From: Amphibalanus amphitrite | Taxonomy: Eukaryota; Arthropoda; Thecostraca; Balanomorpha; Balanidae | Direction: 5' to 3' | Assembly: GCF_019059575.1 (NCBI RefSeq) | Contig: NW_024881844.1 | Span: forward strand, 248,001 to 312,000 | Length of the DNA: 64,000 nt | In this document: one piece after another, positions 58,300-64,000 of the stretch | Layout: each line of letters begins with the position of its first letter | Numbering within the stretch: the stretch's first letter is position 1 | Notes under the pieces: model-generated | The model's input: the letters and a program-made list of their open reading frames with translations, nothing else | What the model was told of the DNA's origin: nothing | The model's database searches: none | Made by a program: the position numbers and the translations under genes

Positions 58300-58760
58300 G
58301 CGCGGCGGGGCGGCGACCGAGCGCAGCCGCCCGTACTGCCGCAGCTCTTGAACGCCGCGGGGTCCGGGCAGCTGGGCAGACGGCTGGAATGGCGGGGCGG
58401 CGACCGAGCGCAGCCGCCCGTACTGCCGCAGCTCTTGAACGCCGCGGGGTCCGGGCAGCTGGGCAGACGGCTGGAATGGCGGGGCGGCGACCGAGCGCAG
58501 CCGCCCGTACTGCCGCGGCTCTGGAACGCCGCGGGGTCCGGGCAGCTGGGCAGACGGCTGGAACGGCGGGGCGGCGACCGAGCGCAGCCGCCCGTACTGC
58601 CGCGGCTCTTGAACGCCGCGGGGTCCGGGCAGCTGGGCAGACGGCTGGAAGGGCGGGGCGGCGACCGAGCGCAGCCGCCCGTACTGCCGCGGCTCTTGAA
58701 CGCCGCGGGGTCCGGGCAGCTGGGCAGTCGGGTGGAATGGCGAGACGGCGACCGAGCACC
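58300..58760. repeat. 87-bp minisatellite, about five units
   Basis: The segment starting CGGCGACCGAGCGCAGCC recurs at 58311, 58398, 58485, 58572 and 58659 and degenerates after 58746. Because 87 is a multiple of three, long repetitive frames (Arg/Ala/Pro-rich) stay open on both strands; I do not take them as genes. Confidence 0.8.
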
Positions 58761-59335
58761 GCCGCCCCCGACTTGTCACGGCACTTGCCGTCGCGGGGAG
58801 CGGCGGAGTGGCTGATGGCCCGCGCGGCGAGCTGGACAGCGGAGCACCACCGCCCGGTCGTACCGCCGAGGTCAGCTGTTCGCCGGTGGCTCCAGGCTGG
58901 CGGCTGGGCGCTGGCGAATTGGGCGACGTGGCTGTGGGCGGGCACTGGGCAGGGTCCTCCCCTCCCCTCATCATTCCGCCCTTACGATACACATACATAC
59001 ACAATACACATACATCGCGGCATACACACACATACATCGCGGCACTCAGCAGCACACATGGTTACGATAATCGACAAATTTAACTCCCAGGTGCTCATGA
59101 AACATGATTATTTAACCTTTTTATACTCGTAACATCACGATACTGTGGGAAACTTTCATAACTTAATCACCGTCCGATAAATTTTGAATGGAATGTGGGT
59201 TTTTTATTAGTGATAGCGAAACCTCGAACCAGTCCGCCACCTTGTAGGAACTGATCTACCCATAGTCGAAAGAACAGGCATAACCCAAATCGGGCCCAAT
59301 GCCCGACTATCCACCACTTAGGTATGTTAATTGGT

Positions 59336-59336
<1 letters not shown>

Positions 59337-59405
<69 letters not shown>

Positions 59406-59420
59406 TCTCTCTCTCTCTCC
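59337..59420. repeat. (CT)n microsatellite
   Basis: An almost pure CT run of about 80 bp. Confidence 0.9.
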
Positions 59421-60099
59421 ATCTCACTCATTCACTCATTCTGCTCCTCCATTTCCCGGCTCCTCCACCTTGCCTCTCCACTCTCATGCATATGTCCGTC
59501 CATGCGTCAAAGACATTGACCGAGAATACCTGAGGGTACGGGGCAAATGCGTTGAATGCCTAGGTTGGGCGGTTGGAAAGTCCGCTCCTGACACGCCCTT
59601 GCTAGCTCAGGAATTCGAGGCCAATGTCTCCTTGTCCCTTCCCTTTTGTTGCATTTGTTTTCCCAACACATCTCTCTATTCTATTCCACTCAGGCAATCC
59701 GCTTCTATCGTTCCCTCGGCCATGTCCCCCCATTCATTCACTCACTCACAATCCATTGCTCCTTCACCTCAATCATGTCTCCTCATCCCCATATGCTCAT
59801 TCACCCCAGTCATGGTCTCGTCAGTCCATTCGCTCCCCTCACGTCCTCCTTCCCACGCGTCCGCCGCTCGTCGGTTCTCCCTAGTCATTTAAGTGTCCTC
59901 CCCCAGTCATTACCCGGCCCCATGCCCGCACAAACACATTCCCTCCCCAGCCCGAGACCCATCCCTCCCCAGTGCCCGGACAAACACAATCAAACCCCTG
60001 CCTTGTCCTCCCCAGCCCCGTCCCTCCCCACGACCCACGGCGCGGCGGCCGCCCGCTCCTCGCGTGCCGACCGGCGCTCTCGGGCGCTTCATCGCACGA

Positions 60100-60296
60100 C
60101 TCTCCCTCTCTCTCTTCCTCGCGCGACTCTGTCTCGCGCGACTCTCTGTCTCGCACGACTCTCTCGTGCGACTCTCTCTCTCGCTCTTTCTCGCGCGACT
60201 CTCTCGCACGACTCTCTCGTGCGACTCTCTCTCTCTCTCTTTCTCGCGCGACTCTGTCTCGCGCGACTCTCTGTCTCGCACGACTCTCTCGTGCGA

Positions 60297-60329
<33 letters not shown>

Positions 60330-60540
60330 GCGACTCTCTCGCACGACTCTCTCGTGCGACTCTCTCTCTCTCTTTCTCGCGCGACTCGGTCTCGCGCGAC
60401 TCTCTGTCTCGCGCGACTCTCTCGCACGACTCTCTCGTGCAACTCTCTCTCTCTCTCGCGCGCGCGCGCGCGACTCTCTGTCTCGCGCGACTCTCTCGCA
60501 CGACTCTCTCGTGCGACCCTCTCTTTCTCTTTCTCTTTCG
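60100..60540. repeat. CTCTCGCGCGACT-type satellite with higher-order period
   Basis: Variants of CTCTCGCGCGACT, CTCTCGCACGACT and CTCTCGTGCGACT alternate. A longer block containing GCGCGACTCTGTCTCGCGCG recurs roughly every 125 bp. Frames through it are Ser/Arg/Leu repeats and not genes. Confidence 0.75.
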
Positions 60541-63500
60541 CGGCGCGCGGCGCATACTAATAACTACATGTGCATATGAAGTTTGAACACATAACAAAAA
60601 CACTACTTCAACACTCATTCATCCACACTCGGCTGATCAATCCAACATTCATTTCTCGGTGGTCAGGTACCATTGCGCCATCCTCCCCTCGGGGGAGGAT
60701 AACCAAAGGCAGCACTCCCACGCTGCCTCAACGATCAGGGGCGAGGTGCCTCTCTCGCTCCCAGCACCTTAGAGGCCACCCCTCCGGCGGGTGATCAGCC
60801 GGACGGCGGAGGGGAGGGCTGTTTGCCACTGGGTTGAGTCAGGGACCCGCCCGGATCCCAGGCGGCCAGCGCTGAGCATTCATTCAATCCCGTGTCGGTG
60901 CGCGAAAAGATCGGAGTAATTTAAATTATCGGTGCCGAAGCTTCAAGGGGCGTCACCTGCCTTTGACAAGATGAATAACTTGAAGAAGCTTTCGATCGAT
61001 TTGATTGATTGATTTGATTGATTTGACTGATTTGATTTGATCGCCGGAAGCTTTATCTCGCGGTTTAATTACTCATGTCATCTACTCCATGCGCTTATAT
61101 GATATATATGCTCGTGTGGCAGAGCGCCCCTAAATAAACGTTCCTCGCAATCAGGGTCGAGCCGGCTGTTGCCCCGTCCAGTCTTCAAATCTCCCCTCTA
61201 CCGACCGGCGCGGCCGGCCAAACGGCGGAGGGTCGACTTGTTTTGATGGTGGTGGGCCAGGAGGGTCAGTAACCCGGCCGAACTCCCACCCTGCCGGTGA
61301 TGGCACCCTGCGCCCCTTGCTCAGCGGCTCAGGTACGCGGTCCAGTCGGCCCATTTGACGGTCCGACCGACCCAGGTATCCGGTCCAATCGGCCCAGGGG
61401 CCAGTCCAGTCGGATCAGGTACCGGTGGCGGTGGGGAGGGTCCGGCCGTGATTACGCACAGTGCGGCGCCGCGCGGCACGCACTTCACACGGCTAGTCAC
61501 CGAGTGATGGGGAACGGCGCAGCGACGCCGCCCGAGGCGCGGCACGCCGGCCCATCCTGCCTACCGACTGAGGATGGCGGCACCTGTGGTGCGGGTGCGG
61601 GGGCTGTTGAGCCTTTCCATGACGGAAACACCACACCGAGGTGACTGCGCTCGGGCCTGGAGTCATTCCGAAGGAATTCATGCTGGGTAAATGAGAACAC
61701 TAATGACCGTTCTCCTGAAACATCACCAGAACTGCTGATGCTAAATTTTGATTGGCAGACGATACGCTAATTGTACCGCACTGAGATCTTTTGCCTCAGC
61801 TCTGATGCTACCGTTAAAACAAAGTCCACTGATACAACCCGTTAAAACTATACATTACGACGTCCGAAACTTACAAAGATGGCATGCGCAGTACTGTTAA
61901 AGATATGCGAATCATTCTCGTATGGATGGATTTGTCTCGAAGTGAAACAGATAAATAAATAAACATATATACGGGACACGAATTTCCCAAAACTGCATGC
62001 CTATTTGGCGTGCCGCTCATTCTGCCTACCAATATGGTCGGGATATTGATTGAAAACCTAGAAGCGAACAATTTTGGATAATCAAGGTCCCTCTCTAATA
62101 CGTTGATTTGTGCTGTATGAGGCGCTTTTTATCGCAATAATCTTTCCAGAAGGAATGATGGCGGCCATTGCGCCGTATATCGATTGATCAGAAGGTTTCG
62201 GTGCCGTACTGAGTGATTATGGGGTTAATTGTCTCGTTGGTCCGTTTCGGAACGATAACTTTATCTTCCAAAATTATAGATGTTGTGGAGTAAAGACGCA
62301 AGATGATGCACTAGTCAAAATCAAAGAGCGTTCAACTTCAGACATCAAAATGAACGCGTTGGTTTTGAATCACATCGGCAACACAAAGCCACCGTCGTCT
62401 GGGGTGTGCTCGGCAGCAGGCGGCCAGCGACGGGCGAGTCCAATGACTCCGGTGTTGTTATTGCGGATCGGCCCGGTTCGCCGCTGCTCCTTGGCGGCCC
62501 TCCGCTCTGCGGGGCGCGGGTCGTCCCGCCCCGAGGCGTTTAGGATCGGCCGTGTGAATGCGGCTCTCGCCTTCGGTCGGGTGGGTGGCCTACCCGTGGC
62601 GACCGGCTCGATCCCATGGCCGGCGGCGCGATCCTATCACGATGGGAATGCGTCCCTTCTCTGGGACGGTCGGGGAGGGCCCTGCCGCGGACCGCCACCC
62701 CCTTGCGCGGGCGGCGCGGTGACCGAACCATAATTGCTCGGGTCGGCGGCGCTGGCCCGGCGCTGACAGGTGCGCGTGGTGTGGGAGCACAGGGGTCGGA
62801 TCCAACCCGTCTGCTTGAGCAGGTGGATATCGGCAATCTGGCGGATCCGATTTGCCCTCGGTCCAATGATGGTGAAGCCTAAGCCGGGCACCCACACACC
62901 GCTCAGGAATATGATATGATATGAAATACAACACGTGCTTCACAGTAAATTAACCCGTACTGCACAACAACATGCATTGTACAACACGCGAGAACTGACA
63001 ATGTGGCACATGCTATATTATACATCATATGAAATCACCCGTTACTGGTGTGGCAGCGCACGGCAGCGCCAAGACCATAACCGTCCAGGAAAGTCACTGG
63101 ATGGGCCCGTGCTGCTGAATTTGCTGGAGCGCAGTCCCGAACGGAGTCGGCTCAACAACTAGGGCTTTGCGTCACCTCGCGCCGCGTCAGCTTCGGTTGG
63201 AGGCTCGAATATGACGTGTGCGGTCGCGACGGATAGAATCCGCGCCACGTGGATTCAATTGTATTTGCCTCGAGTGTGCATTTTAAAGTACTCTTTCCAA
63301 TATCCTCGTTAAAATCCAACTATTTACATAGAGGCCCTCTCTCGAGAAGCGCAAATGCCAATAAACACATGTTTTGCTCGTCTATACAGAACAAATTAAA
63401 TTAATTCAACGAGATGATTTAGGTTCCATTTGGCGGCAAAGTGATGATTAGTGCCTGGCAACACTTAACAGAGGATTGAAAACCCTACAATATTAATTCC

Positions 63501-64000
63501 CTTGGATTATTTGTCAATTCAAAGCCGAAAATGGTCCAAGAGACACCGTCCTACTGGGTTGCTTTGAAATGGTTCAGAGGCACTGGGTTCTTCCGTTATT
63601 ACTAAATGAATTTAATCATAAACTGTAATTTTAATAATGAAAATACCAACTTATGCATCGGAATTCAAATGCGGGCACATTAAAATGAGCACTCAGCGCT
63701 CCATTCAAGAATTTCTGCTTAATAAGTGTTGCCATTAAACCTGGAATCAAAGCTGTTTAGAACTTGTTTCTGGCCCGTGACTGAATTTATTTGAGTTATC
63801 GCTACTACGTTTTAAGCAAGGAAATGACAACGCGAAAATGCATGGGTTAAACGAGGGAATTATCTACTTTGAACATAATATTGAAGATTTGACGAGACAT
63901 TTAACGTTTTGCATCAGAAGAAACTGCATTGAACCGTAAGATCTGTTCACTACCCTGAATATAAGACAGAAACATTGACGAAGCTCGACGGATTTTTCGT
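60541..64000. other. Right-hand end, no gene recognised
   Basis: Includes a GC-rich structured block (60660-60850, with CCTCCCCTCGGGGGAGG), a TTGAT-type microsatellite (about 60995-61045), GC-rich patches at 61140-61650 and 62390-62900 with only overlapping short frames, and AT-rich sequence from 63250 on. No downstream canopy exon was found. Confidence 0.3.

Noticed and set aside
58141-59055. A 304-codon Pro-rich frame on the - strand
   Set aside because: Its core is the 87-bp minisatellite; the flanking parts have no domain and the opposite strand is equally open.
59881-60618. Long Arg/Glu/Ser-rich and Leu/Ser-rich frames on both strands
   Set aside because: They are translations of the CTCTCGCGCGACT satellite; frames on both strands stay open only because of the repeat.

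Overview
This is a eukaryotic nuclear genome window, almost certainly from an invertebrate animal. Protein-coding signal is sparse, exons are GC-rich with short to moderate introns and canonical splice sites, and repeats dominate. The protein families and architecture fit an arthropod, perhaps a crustacean, but I cannot fix the species from sequence alone.

The gene-bearing part is roughly 31.9-54.0 kb. On the + strand is a complete 18-exon Sin3 corepressor (coding 31988-43497, about 1,499 aa, with every exon-exon phase consistent). On the - strand is a complete six-exon mitochondrial-type methionine aminopeptidase, METAP1D-like (47754 down to 44808, about 339 aa). On the + strand are the first two exons of a canopy (CNPY/Seele) family ER saposin-like protein (53169-54022); its later exons are not seen. 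Between the divergent METAP1D and canopy starts lies an apparently full-length non-LTR retrotransposon of CR1/L2 type on the - strand (about 47.84-52.1 kb). It has an intact PHD-finger ORF1 and an intact endonuclease/reverse transcriptase ORF2. ORF1 ends on a GGGAAAC heptamer in exactly the register needed for a -1 ribosomal frameshift into ORF2.

The left 30 kb and the 54-56 kb stretch are a mosaic of non-autonomous transposons. The dominant class has TTAA at both ends, termini beginning CCCTCGCCCG or similar, G-run/C-run hairpins next to the termini, and interiors packed with AGGTCA/TGACCT tracts and TGACGTCA palindromes. TTAA target sites and CCC ends point to piggyBac-like elements. Several are nested, and in two cases a paralogous copy elsewhere in the window preserves the unoccupied site. 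Other elements include TA-flanked and TAA-flanked MITEs, a hAT-like MITE with a perfect 8-bp duplication inside a Sin3 intron, a foldback-like element with long inverted arms, and a SINE-like family with two copies that each carry a direct target duplication.

The right end (56.2-64 kb) has no recognised gene. It holds GC-rich sequence, an 87-bp minisatellite, a CT microsatellite and a CTCTCGCGCGACT-type satellite. A few short candidate exons elsewhere (notably a type II membrane-anchor first exon at 3339-3430 on the - strand) are reported with low to moderate confidence.
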